Origin: an uncultured Pelagibacteraceae bacterium
GTDB lineage: Bacteria > Pseudomonadota > Alphaproteobacteria > Pelagibacterales > Pelagibacteraceae
Assembly: GCA_902572775.1 (NCBI GenBank)
Contig: CACGHF010000004.1
Location: 1-47,706, forward strand
Direction of reading: 5' to 3'
DNA length: 47,706 bases
The notes below the pieces were generated by a model that worked only from the letters and a program-made list of their open reading frames with translations, made no database searches and was not told the DNA's origin. Made by a program: the position numbers and the translations under genes. Positions 38,295-47,440 of this stretch are shown piece by piece (position 1 is the stretch's first letter; each line of letters opens with the position of its first letter).

Positions 38295-40112
38295 ATGGAA
38301 AAAAATTTATATATCGATGCTTCGCATCCTAACGAAACTAGAGTTGTTCTTAAATCAGGTGAAAATATTGAAGATTACGAGTACGAAGGTTTAAAAAATA
38401 ACTTAATTAAAAATAACATTTATTTAGGCAAAGTAAGTAGAATTGAACCCTCTTTGCAAGCAGCCTTTGTTGATTTTGGAAGAGAGAGGCATGGGTTTTT
38501 GTCTTTTAATGACATTCAATCGGATTATTATCAGATACCAAAAGCAGATTTAGAAAGAATTAAAGAAGAGGAGGAAAAAGCTAGAGAAGAACTTTCAAGA
38601 GAAGTTGAGGCTAAAGAAGAGGAAAATATTGCTGAAGGAAAACTAGAAATTGATGATCCTATAGAAAAGATATCAGAAGAACAAATAGAAGAGGATTCAA
38701 AAAATAAAGAAAATAATGCTGAAAAAGAAAATTTAGATGATGGAAAAGAAAAAAAGAAAGAGCATAAATTTAAATTTAAAAGATATAAAATTCAGGAGGT
38801 AATTAAACCTAATCAGGTAATTCTTGTACAAGTTATTAAAGATGAGAGAGGTCAAAAAGGTGCAGCTTTAAGCACTTTCATTTCTATTGCTGGTAAGTAT
38901 ATAGTTTTAATGCCAAACACTCCTAAAGGAGGAGGCATATCAAGAAAAATATTTAATCCTGCTGATAGAAAAAAAATAAGATCAATTTTAAATGAAATTG
39001 AAATACCTAAAGAGATGGGATTAATTGTCAGAACTGCTGGAAGCAATAAAACGAAAAATGAAATAAATAGTGATTTAGAAACTTTGATTAATTCTTGGAT
39101 TCAAATAAAAGAAAATGCAATAAACTCAATTGCTCCTTCTTTAATACATCAAGAAAGTGAAATAATAAAAAGAACATTAAGAGATATGTTTGACGAAAAT
39201 ACCCAAAATATAATTGTAGAAGGTAACGAGGGTTATAAAAAAGCTCAATCATTCATGAAAACAATGATGCCATCAAATGTCAGAAAAGTAAAAAAATATA
39301 GAGGAAAAATTCCACTATTTATTCAAGAAAATATCGAACAAAAGTTAAATCAAATTTTTGACTCTGAAATTAAACTAAAGTCAGGAGGATATTTGGTTAT
39401 CAACCCGACAGAGGCTTTAGTTTCTATCGATATAAATTCTGGAAGTTCAATAAAAGGAAAAAATGTTGAAAGCACTGCACTAGATACGAATATTGAAGCT
39501 GCAGAAGAAATTGCAAGACAAATAAAGATAAGAGATTTGTCTGGTTTAATTATTATAGATTTTATTGATATGCTAAGTTATGGAAATAGGAGGTTGGTAG
39601 AAAGAAAACTTAAAGAAAAATGCAGGTCAGATAGAGCTAGAATTCAAATTGGAAGAATAAGTAATTTTGGTCTTCTGGAGATGTCAAGACAAAGACTGAG
39701 GGAAAGCGCAATAAAATGGAAAGTTACATTAACAGACGAGTCTTTTGCTCAAAAACTTTTAAAAATTGTTGAGTTAAAAGCTATAATTAACAAAGCTAAA
39801 TTTGTTGAATTAAAAGTTTGTGAAAAAATTTCAGATTTCCTTAAAGAAAATTTTGTTAATGACTTAACTTATTTTGAGAAAAAAAATAAAATGAAAATAG
39901 ATATTATTAGAGATAATTCTTTAATTATACCTGAGTACATTATAGACGTAAAAAATAAATCAAAAAAAACAATAGAGCTAATAGAAAATTATGAAAAATT
40001 AAAAAATTTAGAAACACAAAATAAAGAAGATAAATTTTTAGAAAAAAAAGAAAATAAAAAGATTAATAAAAAAAAATATAAAAAAAAAAGGTATTATAAA
40101 AAGACTAAATAA
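38295..40112 (+). CDS. rne: Ribonuclease E/G family
   Basis: NIYLGKVSRIEPSLQAAFVDFGRERHGFL; catalytic VSIDINSGSS and GLIIIDFIDM; acidic/basic insert in the S1 region. Confidence 0.93.
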   Translation: MEKNLYIDASHPNETRVVLKSGENIEDYEYEGLKNNLIKNNIYLGKVSRIEPSLQAAFVDFGRERHGFLSFNDIQSDYYQIPKADLERIKEEEEKAREELSREVEAKEEENIAEGKLEIDDPIEKISEEQIEEDSKNKENNAEKENLDDGKEKKKEHKFKFKRYKIQEVIKPNQVILVQVIKDERGQKGAALSTFISIAGKYIVLMPNTPKGGGISRKIFNPADRKKIRSILNEIEIPKEMGLIVRTAGSNKTKNEINSDLETLINSWIQIKENAINSIAPSLIHQESEIIKRTLRDMFDENTQNIIVEGNEGYKKAQSFMKTMMPSNVRKVKKYRGKIPLFIQENIEQKLNQIFDSEIKLKSGGYLVINPTEALVSIDINSGSSIKGKNVESTALDTNIEAAEEIARQIKIRDLSGLIIIDFIDMLSYGNRRLVERKLKEKCRSDRARIQIGRISNFGLLEMSRQRLRESAIKWKVTLTDESFAQKLLKIVELKAIINKAKFVELKVCEKISDFLKENFVNDLTYFEKKNKMKIDIIRDNSLIIPEYIIDVKNKSKKTIELIENYEKLKNLETQNKEDKFLEKKENKKINKKKYKKKRYYKKTK

Positions 40113-40893
40113 TTCCTTTTGATGGTGAGGATGGATTGCCCATTAAAATTTTATCTATTCTTCCAGACTTATAGGATTGTCTGCCAGCGATAACAGCATT
40201 TTTAAAAGCAAGCGCCATTTCAAATGGATTTTTTGCTTTTGCTATAGCGGTGTTAACAAGCACTCCGTCGCATCCTAATTCCATTGCAATTGTTGCGTCT
40301 GAAGCTTGACCCAAACCAGCATCAATGATTAATGGAAGTTTGGTTTGTTTTCTAATTATTTGAATATTGATTTTGTTTTGTATGCCTAGTCCTGATCCAA
40401 TTGGTGCAGCTAAAGGCATAATTGCGTCAGCACCTGAATTCTCTAAACGCTTAGCCATTAAAGGATCATCATTGCAATAAACCATAACTTTGAAACCTTC
40501 TTTAGCGAGAACTTCTGTAGATTTTAAAGTTTCAATCATATCGGGAAATAAATTCTTTTTATCTCCTAAAACTTCTAATTTAACTAACTTCCAACCACCT
40601 ATTTCTCTTGCTAATCTCAAAGTTCTCAAAGCCTCTTTTGAATTAAAACATCCAGCAGTATTGGGCAAATATGTAATTTTTTTTGGATCAATATAATCCA
40701 TAAGCAAGGGCTTATTTTTATCTGAAATATTAACTCTTCTTACGGCAACTGTTACGATTTCTGCTCCTGAAAGTTTAATTGCTCTTGCGCACTCAGCCAT
40801 ATTTTTATATTTCCCAGTTCCAACGATTAATCTGGAATTAAATTTTTTATTGGCAATAATTAGACTATCTTTTTTCAAATTAACCACCTCCAA
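40105..40893 (-). CDS. thiG: Thiazole synthase ThiG
   Basis: LIVGTGKYKNMAECARAIKLSGAEIVTVAVRR, PNTAGCFNSKEA, PIIDAGLGQASDA. Confidence 0.96.
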   Translation of the reverse strand: MEVVNLKKDSLIIANKKFNSRLIVGTGKYKNMAECARAIKLSGAEIVTVAVRRVNISDKNKPLLMDYIDPKKITYLPNTAGCFNSKEALRTLRLAREIGGWKLVKLEVLGDKKNLFPDMIETLKSTEVLAKEGFKVMVYCNDDPLMAKRLENSGADAIMPLAAPIGSGLGIQNKINIQIIRKQTKLPLIIDAGLGQASDATIAMELGCDGVLVNTAIAKAKNPFEMALAFKNAVIAGRQSYKSGRIDKILMGNPSSPSKGII

Positions 40894-41098
40894 TAAAATG
40901 AACTATTTCAATTTTATCATTTTTATTTAATTTTATTTTATTAATTTTTTTTTTATCTATTATTTCTTTATTAAGCTCAATAGCTACTTTATTTAATGGA
41001 ATTTTTATATTTTTTAACACTACAGAAAGGTTAGAATCTTGATTTATAGATTTGATTTTACCATTTATTTTAATTTTTATTTTTTTTATTTTTTTCAT
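40880..41098 (-). CDS. thiS: Sulfur carrier ThiS (start corrected to MKKIKKIKIKING)
   Basis: Ubiquitin-like small protein ending HFIGGG, overlapping thiG; the ORF-track N-terminal extension lies antisense to aroQ. Confidence 0.85.
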   Translation of the reverse strand: MKKIKKIKIKINGKIKSINQDSNLSVVLKNIKIPLNKVAIELNKEIIDKKKINKIKLNKNDKIEIVHFIGGG

Positions 41099-41114
41099 CG
41101 TATATAAGTGCTGA

Positions 41115-41564
41115 ATGAATAATAAAATAATTATTATTAATGGTCCAAATCTTAATCTATTAGGAGAAAGAGAACAATCACAATATGGATCAACCACGTT
41201 TGACCAACTTAAAGAAAATTGTTCTAAAAAAGGACAAGAAATTGGTCTTGATATTGAATTTGCTCAATCTAATATTGAAGGAGAAATTGTTAATATAATT
41301 CAAGATGCTAGGAAAAAATTTGATGGTATGATTATAAATGCTGCTGCATTTACACATACCTCTGTGGCCATAAGAGACGCTCTAGATTTATTCAAAAAAC
41401 CAATCATCGAGCTACATTTATCTAATATTTATAAAAGAGAGGAATTTAGACATAAATCACTTATAAGTGGTGTAGTAAGTGGAGGAATTTTTGGATTAGG
41501 TGCTGAAGGATATATTTTGGCCATAATTTCATTACAAAAGACTTTGCATAATGAAAATAGATAA
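41115..41564 (+). CDS. aroQ: Type II 3-dehydroquinate dehydratase
   Basis: INGPNLNLLGEREQSQYGSTT, QSNIEGEIVN, INAAAFTHTSVAIRDAL, ELHLSNIYKREEFR. Confidence 0.96.
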   Translation: MNNKIIIINGPNLNLLGEREQSQYGSTTFDQLKENCSKKGQEIGLDIEFAQSNIEGEIVNIIQDARKKFDGMIINAAAFTHTSVAIRDALDLFKKPIIELHLSNIYKREEFRHKSLISGVVSGGIFGLGAEGYILAIISLQKTLHNENR

Positions 41565-41985
41565 AAAAATAATTCAAGAACTAAGTGATTATTTAAAAGA
41601 ATTTAATCTTACTGAAATTGAGATAACTGAAAAGGATACAAAAATTAAAGTATCAAAAAACAATGTTTCAATTAGCAATCAACCACAAGTTATTTCTTCC
41701 TCATCACCTGTAACAAGTTCAGCACCTAATCAAACTCAAAATACTAAATCAGGAACTGAAATTACTTCGCCTATAATTGGAACAGCATATCATGCTCCAG
41801 AACCCGGTGCTAAAAAGTTTGTTGAGGTTGGAAAAAAAATTAAAAAAGGTGATACAATAATGATTGTTGAGGCAATGAAAACAATGAATCATGTTCCTTC
41901 TACAGCAGATGGTGTGGTAAAAGAAATTTGTGTTGAAGATGGTCAACCAGTAGAATTTGGTCAAACTATTATTATCCTAGAATAA
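41551..41985 (+). CDS. accB: Biotin carboxyl carrier protein of acetyl-CoA carboxylase
   Basis: VEAMKTMN biotinylation motif and accBC synteny. Confidence 0.95.
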   Translation: MKIDKKIIQELSDYLKEFNLTEIEITEKDTKIKVSKNNVSISNQPQVISSSSPVTSSAPNQTQNTKSGTEITSPIIGTAYHAPEPGAKKFVEVGKKIKKGDTIMIVEAMKTMNHVPSTADGVVKEICVEDGQPVEFGQTIIILE

Positions 41986-41988
41986 ATA

Positions 41989-43326
41989 ATGTTTAAAAAA
42001 ATTTTAATTGCAAACCGTGGGGAAATTGCAGTTAGAATTATTAGAGCATGTAAAGAATGGGGAATTCCTACTGTCGCTGTTCATTCCGATGTAGATAGAG
42101 AAAGCATGCATGTTAGAATGGCTGATGAAAGTGTATGTATTGGTTCTCATCAACCAGCAAATAGTTACTTAAATATTCCAGCATTAATGTCAGCAATAGA
42201 ACTTACAAATGCTGATGCTGTTCATCCTGGCTATGGTTTTCTTTCTGAAAATGCAAATTTTGCAAGAATTTTAGAAGAGAACAAAATTAATTTTATTGGG
42301 GCCTCATCAAAACATATTGAAATGATGGGTGATAAAATCCAAGCAAAAAAAATAGCTAAAGAAAATGGATTGCCCGTTATTGAGGGGTCTGAAGGAGGTG
42401 TTAAAGATATTTCTGGAGCAAAAGAACTTTGTAAAAAAATTGGTTTTCCTGTTTTAATTAAAGCCTCAGGTGGAGGAGGAGGCAAAGGTATGAAAATAGT
42501 TTATAAGGAAGAAGAATTTGAATCGTTGTTTTCAACAGCTAAATCTGAAGCACAAAAATACTTTGGTAATGATGAAGTCTATATTGAAAAATTTTTTCAA
42601 AATCCAAGACATATTGAGGTTCAAATTTTAGCTGGAAAAAATAGAGTTGTTCACCTTCATGAAAGAGATTGTTCAGTTCAAAGAAGACATCAAAAATTAA
42701 TAGAGGAAACACCAAGTCCAGTTTTAAATGATGAAATAAGAAAAGATTTATTTGAAAGAACAGTAAAAATGGTAGCTAAAATAGGTTATATGGGAGCTGG
42801 TACTGTTGAGTTTATATATGAAGATGGAAAATTTTATTTCCTTGAAATGAATACAAGAGTTCAAGTTGAACATCCTGTAACTGAGATGGTTACTGGCGTT
42901 GATATTATTAAAGAGCAAATTTGGATTGCTTTTTCAGGAGAAACAGCTTTGAAACAAAGTGATATAAATCCCAGAGGACATGCAATTGAATGTAGAATAA
43001 ATGCTGAAGATGCGAGTAAAAACTTTCAGCCTTCGCCTGGGGTTATTACTATGTGTCATCAACCATCAGGTTTTAGAACCAGAGTAGATGGTGCAATATT
43101 TCAGGGATATAAGGTTACACCTTATTACGACAGTATGGTTTGTAAATTAATTTGTCATGGAAGAAACCGAACAGAGGCAATTCAAAGAATGAATAGGTCT
43201 TTAGATGAATTTGTTATTGAGGGAATAACTACAACAATACCTCTACATAAAAAATTACTTAACCACAAAAAATTTATTACTTCTGATTTTAACGTTAGTT
43301 GGCTAGATAAAGATTCAATTGTTTAA
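41989..43326 (+). CDS. accC: Acetyl-CoA carboxylase biotin carboxylase subunit
   Basis: KILIANRGEIAVRIIRA, GGGGKGMKIV, EMNTRVQVEHPVTE. Confidence 0.97.
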   Translation: MFKKILIANRGEIAVRIIRACKEWGIPTVAVHSDVDRESMHVRMADESVCIGSHQPANSYLNIPALMSAIELTNADAVHPGYGFLSENANFARILEENKINFIGASSKHIEMMGDKIQAKKIAKENGLPVIEGSEGGVKDISGAKELCKKIGFPVLIKASGGGGGKGMKIVYKEEEFESLFSTAKSEAQKYFGNDEVYIEKFFQNPRHIEVQILAGKNRVVHLHERDCSVQRRHQKLIEETPSPVLNDEIRKDLFERTVKMVAKIGYMGAGTVEFIYEDGKFYFLEMNTRVQVEHPVTEMVTGVDIIKEQIWIAFSGETALKQSDINPRGHAIECRINAEDASKNFQPSPGVITMCHQPSGFRTRVDGAIFQGYKVTPYYDSMVCKLICHGRNRTEAIQRMNRSLDEFVIEGITTTIPLHKKLLNHKKFITSDFNVSWLDKDSIV

Positions 43327-43730
43327 TAACAGTTTACAAGCCAAACATCATAAACAGGATGATCAAAAGGTGCTATTGATGGACTTGATGAAAACATCCA
43401 ACCATTAAAAACAAAAACTTCATTATTATTTTTATTAGTCAAATCTCGAACTTGTATATAGGCAATTATTTCTGGATTATCATCAAATTCTGAATTTTTA
43501 CATTTTAGACTTTTAATTGATAAATCTTTAAATTTAATTAATTCTCCGTTTTTAAGTTTAAGTAAGGTATTTTTAGAACTTATTTTATCCAAAATTTTTA
43601 TATCAGTAAAAGCTCCCTCTAAATTACTTTTTGCATTTGAGTTTAAAACTAAACAAAAATAAAATAAAAAAACTAAATAAATTAATTTAAAATTATTCTT
43701 TCCAACTTGAGTATTTCTTTTTAATACCAT
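43323..43730 (-). CDS. DUF2155 family exported protein
   Basis: Signal-peptide-like N-terminus; VFNGWMFSSSPSIAPFDHPVYDVWLVNC. Confidence 0.82.
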   Translation of the reverse strand: MVLKRNTQVGKNNFKLIYLVFLFYFCLVLNSNAKSNLEGAFTDIKILDKISSKNTLLKLKNGELIKFKDLSIKSLKCKNSEFDDNPEIIAYIQVRDLTNKNNNEVFVFNGWMFSSSPSIAPFDHPVYDVWLVNCY

Positions 43731-44052
43731 CTTTATTTTTATTTGGATAATATGCTGCGTCAGTGCCAGTTAAATTTTCTTGATGTGGTTTTTGCCATTC
43801 ATATTTTTCTAAGGTATGTTTTTTCTCAATTTTATTTGGTGTAAAATGTATCCAAGAATACCATTCAACAGGAATTTTTGATGCGTCAATTGTGTTTGAA
43901 TAAATAACCCATCTTTTTCCTTTTTTACTCTCATAGTATTTATTACCTAACTCATCAGTGCCAACTAGTTTTCCAAAAAAAATAGTTTTTAATCTTGTTC
44001 CAAAAGTATCTTGATTCCACCATGTGAAAATTTTTCTTAGGAGTGTCAACAT
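43693..44052 (-). CDS. NDUFA12-like complex I accessory subunit homolog
   Basis: TWWNQDTFGTRLKTIFFGKLVGTDELGNKYYESKKG KRWVIY...PVEWYSWIH. Confidence 0.9.
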   Translation of the reverse strand: MLTLLRKIFTWWNQDTFGTRLKTIFFGKLVGTDELGNKYYESKKGKRWVIYSNTIDASKIPVEWYSWIHFTPNKIEKKHTLEKYEWQKPHQENLTGTDAAYYPNKNKDGIKKKYSSWKE

Positions 44053-44166
44053 AATATTTTTTTATTTATTCAATTAAAAATTGTAAAATTTAAATTAGAC
44101 TAAAATATGAATATGTATATAAATTAATTGATTCATTATTCAAATTAAAATTTAAATTGAGGTTAA

Positions 44167-44991
44167 ATGGCAAAGTATTTAGTTGAAACTTATTATACCT
44201 GTACCTTTAAAGTAAATCATTATTTAGACGATATTAATGAGGCAGAGTTAAAAAATTTAGAAAAAAGAGATGATGGTAAATTTGAGGTTTTAGACGTAAA
44301 GCTTGATAACAGAAAAACAAAAAGTCTAGATCCTAAAAACAATAAAGTCCTTGAAAACAAAAAAGTAGAAGTAGTTGCTGAAACGGATAAAAAAAACCCA
44401 ATAAATAAAGAAAGTATAATAACAAGTATAAACACAGCTAACGAAAAGTCAGGCAAAAGATTTAGCATGCCTGACAGAAGAAAAGGATATATTCAAAAAG
44501 CTACTATTGGTGACCACAAAGTTTACCTGCATACAGGAGAATATGAAGACGGAAAAATTGGAGAAATATTTATTGATACCAGTAAAGAAGGTGAGCTTGT
44601 TAAAGCTTTAATGAATAATTTTGCAATTGCTGTATCTCTAGGCCTTCAATATGGTGTTCCGTTAGATGAGTTTATAAGTGCATTTGTTGGTACAAAATTT
44701 GAACCGTCTGGCAAAGTCCACGGTAATGATAGAATTTTAAGTGCTACATCAATTTTGGATTATATTTTCAGAGAATTAGCTATTTCATATCAAAATAGAG
44801 AAGATCTGGCCCATACTCCAGCTATTGGAGGAAATGATTCAATCAATGCAGAAGATCAAAGCTCTGAGGATCAAAATCAATTATTAAAAATTGTAAAAGA
44901 CATTACCAGTAAAGGTTTCGTTAGAAATAATTATAAAAAAAATCTAGTTGATCTTTCAGATGTAAAAATAAATTTAAAAGGTAAAAAATAA
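44167..44991 (+). CDS. Stand-alone TSCPD-domain protein resembling the C-terminal part (NrdJb) of class II ribonucleotide reductase
   Basis: [111 protein letters not shown] is NrdJ C-terminus-like; no catalytic barrel in the gene. Confidence 0.82.
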   Translation: MAKYLVETYYTCTFKVNHYLDDINEAELKNLEKRDDGKFEVLDVKLDNRKTKSLDPKNNKVLENKKVEVVAETDKKNPINKESIITSINTANEKSGKRFSMPDRRKGYIQKATIGDHKVYLHTGEYEDGKIGEIFIDTSKEGELVKALMNNFAIAVSLGLQYGVPLDEFISAFVGTKFEPSGKVHGNDRILSATSILDYIFRELAISYQNREDLAHTPAIGGNDSINAEDQSSEDQNQLLKIVKDITSKGFVRNNYKKNLVDLSDVKINLKGKK

Positions 44992-44992
44992 G

Positions 44993-46777
44993 TTATTTTT
45001 TTGTTTTTAAAGCTAAATTTAATTCTTTCAATTGATCTGGATTTACCTCAGATGGTGCATTCATCATCAAATCTTGCGCGTTTTGGTTCATCGGAAACAT
45101 AGTAACTTCCCTAATATTTTTCTCATTAGCTAATAACATCACGATTCTATCAATACCAGGTGCTATTCCTCCATGTGGAGGTGCGCCATAACTAAGTGCA
45201 TTAATCATACCACTAAATTTTTCATCTACTTGATTTTTATCATATCCTGCAATAGAGAAAAGTTTATACATAAGTTCTGGTTTATGATTTCTAATTGCTC
45301 CTGAAGATAATTCTATACCATTACAAACTATGTCGTATTGATAAGCAAGTATATCTAATGGGTTTTCAAAATCTTTTTCACTTAAATTACCTTGAGGCAT
45401 TGAAAATGGATTATGACTAAATTCAATCTTGTTTGTTGATTCATCTTTTTCGAACATTGGGTAATCTACAATCCAACAAAATGCAAAAATATTTGCATCA
45501 ATTAAATCAAGATCTTTTGCAATTTTATCTCTTGCTAGTGCAGTAATTTTTTCTAATTCATCTTGTTTTCCACAAGCCATGAAAATACTATCCCCTATTT
45601 CACAGTTTGTTTTTTTCATGATTTCAACCAATGCATCTTGAGAAAAGAATTTTCCTATAGGACCTTTTGCTGAAATATCTTTATCTTTTTCAAAAGTAAA
45701 ATAAGCTAAACCAGAAGCACCCTCTTCTTTAGCCCATTTATCAATATTATCAAAAAAACTTCTGGGTTTATCTTTTGTATTTTTTGTAACAATACATCTT
45801 ACTTTAGATCCAGATTTTACTAATTTTTTAAATATTTCAAATGAAACATCTTCTCTTGTAAAAATTTCAGTTATATCATTTACAATAAGTGGGTTTCTTA
45901 AATCTGGTTTATCAGTACCATATTTAAGCATTGCTTCCTTGTATGAAATTTTTGGAAATTTATCAAACATCAGTTTTTTAGTTGAAAAATTTTTAAATGT
46001 ATTAACCATTAATTTCTCAACTACATTAAATACATCTTCCTGTTCAACAAATGACATTTCTAAATCTAATTGATAAAATTCTCCAGGACTTCTGTCCGCT
46101 CTCGCATCTTCATCTCTAAAACAAGGTGCAATTTGAAAATATCTGTCAAAACCTGAGACCATTATTAATTGTTTAAATTGTTGAGGAGCTTGAGGTAATG
46201 CATAAAATTTTCCTGGATTTAAACGACTAGGTACTAAAAAATCTCTAGCACCCTCTGGGCTAGATGAGGTTAAAATTGGTGTTTGAAATTCTAAAAAACC
46301 TAATTTAGTCATTTCATTTCGGATGTATGAAATAACCTTAGATCTTAAAATAATATTTTCATGAATTTTTTTTCTTCTTAAATCTAAGAATCTATATTTC
46401 AATCTTATTTCTTCTGCATATTCTTGATCACTAAAGATTGGCATTGGGAGTTCTTTACAAGTGCCTAGAACTTCATGCTGCTCAATAACAACCTCAATTT
46501 CACCAGTATCAATTTCAGAATTAATTGTTTCTTTAGATCTGTTAACAACTTTCCCCTCAACTTTAATTACTGTTTCTAATTGCATTTTTTCTAAATTAGA
46601 AAAATATTTATTATCTTTATCAATTATACATTGGGTAATTCCATAATTATCTCTCAAATCAATAAATAATAAATTCCCATGGTCTCTTTTTTTATTTATC
46701 CAACCTGAAAGAGAAATTTTTTTATCTATATCCTCTTTTCTTAATTCATTACACTTGTGTGTTCTGTATTTATTCAA
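44993..46777 (-). CDS. aspS: Aspartyl-tRNA synthetase
   Basis: GWINKKRDHGNLLFIDLRD, FRDEDARADRSPGEFYQLDLEMSF, GIAPGIDRIVMLL. Confidence 0.96.
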   Translation of the reverse strand: MNKYRTHKCNELRKEDIDKKISLSGWINKKRDHGNLLFIDLRDNYGITQCIIDKDNKYFSNLEKMQLETVIKVEGKVVNRSKETINSEIDTGEIEVVIEQHEVLGTCKELPMPIFSDQEYAEEIRLKYRFLDLRRKKIHENIILRSKVISYIRNEMTKLGFLEFQTPILTSSSPEGARDFLVPSRLNPGKFYALPQAPQQFKQLIMVSGFDRYFQIAPCFRDEDARADRSPGEFYQLDLEMSFVEQEDVFNVVEKLMVNTFKNFSTKKLMFDKFPKISYKEAMLKYGTDKPDLRNPLIVNDITEIFTREDVSFEIFKKLVKSGSKVRCIVTKNTKDKPRSFFDNIDKWAKEEGASGLAYFTFEKDKDISAKGPIGKFFSQDALVEIMKKTNCEIGDSIFMACGKQDELEKITALARDKIAKDLDLIDANIFAFCWIVDYPMFEKDESTNKIEFSHNPFSMPQGNLSEKDFENPLDILAYQYDIVCNGIELSSGAIRNHKPELMYKLFSIAGYDKNQVDEKFSGMINALSYGAPPHGGIAPGIDRIVMLLANEKNIREVTMFPMNQNAQDLMMNAPSEVNPDQLKELNLALKTKK

Positions 46778-47440
46778 TTAAACCTCTAATGCTTCTTTTA
46801 TAATTTTAAAATCGATTGATTTCTTTCTTTTTAAACTAATTTCGTCGATTTTATATATGAAATCGGAAATTTTGCCATAAGTTCTATCAATTCTCTTAAT
46901 TATAAATTCAATAAGTTTTTGGTCTATTGATATTTGACGATCAGAAAGATTTTTTAATATTAGTGCATAAATTAAATCGTCACCAGGTTTTTCAATTTGA
47001 GATAAAATAAAATTATTAGATCTTGAATTAAGATCATTTAATTTAAAATTAAAGTCAACTATTGGTATTTTTGAGGTTACTATTAAGTACTTGTTATCCT
47101 GATCTATTATATTTATAAGTGTAAATAATAAGTTTTCATTTATTTTTTCAGTTAAATCCTCAACAATAATATTTTCATATATTTTAATTTGTTGAAGAAA
47201 GTCATTATTAATATCTTCTGCATTAATTTTGATTCCTCTGTGCTTTTCTAAAAATATATTTATTAAATGACTTTTTCCTGAAAACTTTTCACCTATTAGA
47301 TTTATAAAATTTTTATCCCATTTTGGCCAACTATTTAAAAGGCTAAAAGAGTGTTCGTTGCTGTTTGAAACATAAAAATCTTGATCTTTAAAATTTTGAT
47401 CATAATCAAATTTAAGTATTAGCTGATTAAGATTTGTCAT
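46778..47440 (-). CDS. hdaA: DnaA-related HdaA/Hda-like regulator
   Basis: Divergent AAA+ P-loop GEKFSGKSHLINIF; Q-L-I-L-x-F start; domain length; dnaA-like C-terminal helices. Confidence 0.75.
   Translation of the reverse strand: MTNLNQLILKFDYDQNFKDQDFYVSNSNEHSFSLLNSWPKWDKNFINLIGEKFSGKSHLINIFLEKHRGIKINAEDINNDFLQQIKIYENIIVEDLTEKINENLLFTLINIIDQDNKYLIVTSKIPIVDFNFKLNDLNSRSNNFILSQIEKPGDDLIYALILKNLSDRQISIDQKLIEFIIKRIDRTYGKISDFIYKIDEISLKRKKSIDFKIIKEALEV

Noticed and set aside
38212-38394. 60-aa ORF overlapping the start of rne
   Set aside because: TTG start, out of frame with the conserved rne N-terminus, lysine/leucine-rich translation of AT-rich spacer.
40880-41197. 105-aa form of ThiS in the ORF track
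   Set aside because: The first 33 residues are antisense to aroQ; ATG at 41098 gives a normal ThiS.
44084-44158. Two copies of TAAAATTTAAATT (44084-44096 and 44146-44158) upstream of the TSCPD gene
   Set aside because: Extremely AT-rich; 13-nt A/T-only repeats are expected by chance in such spacers.
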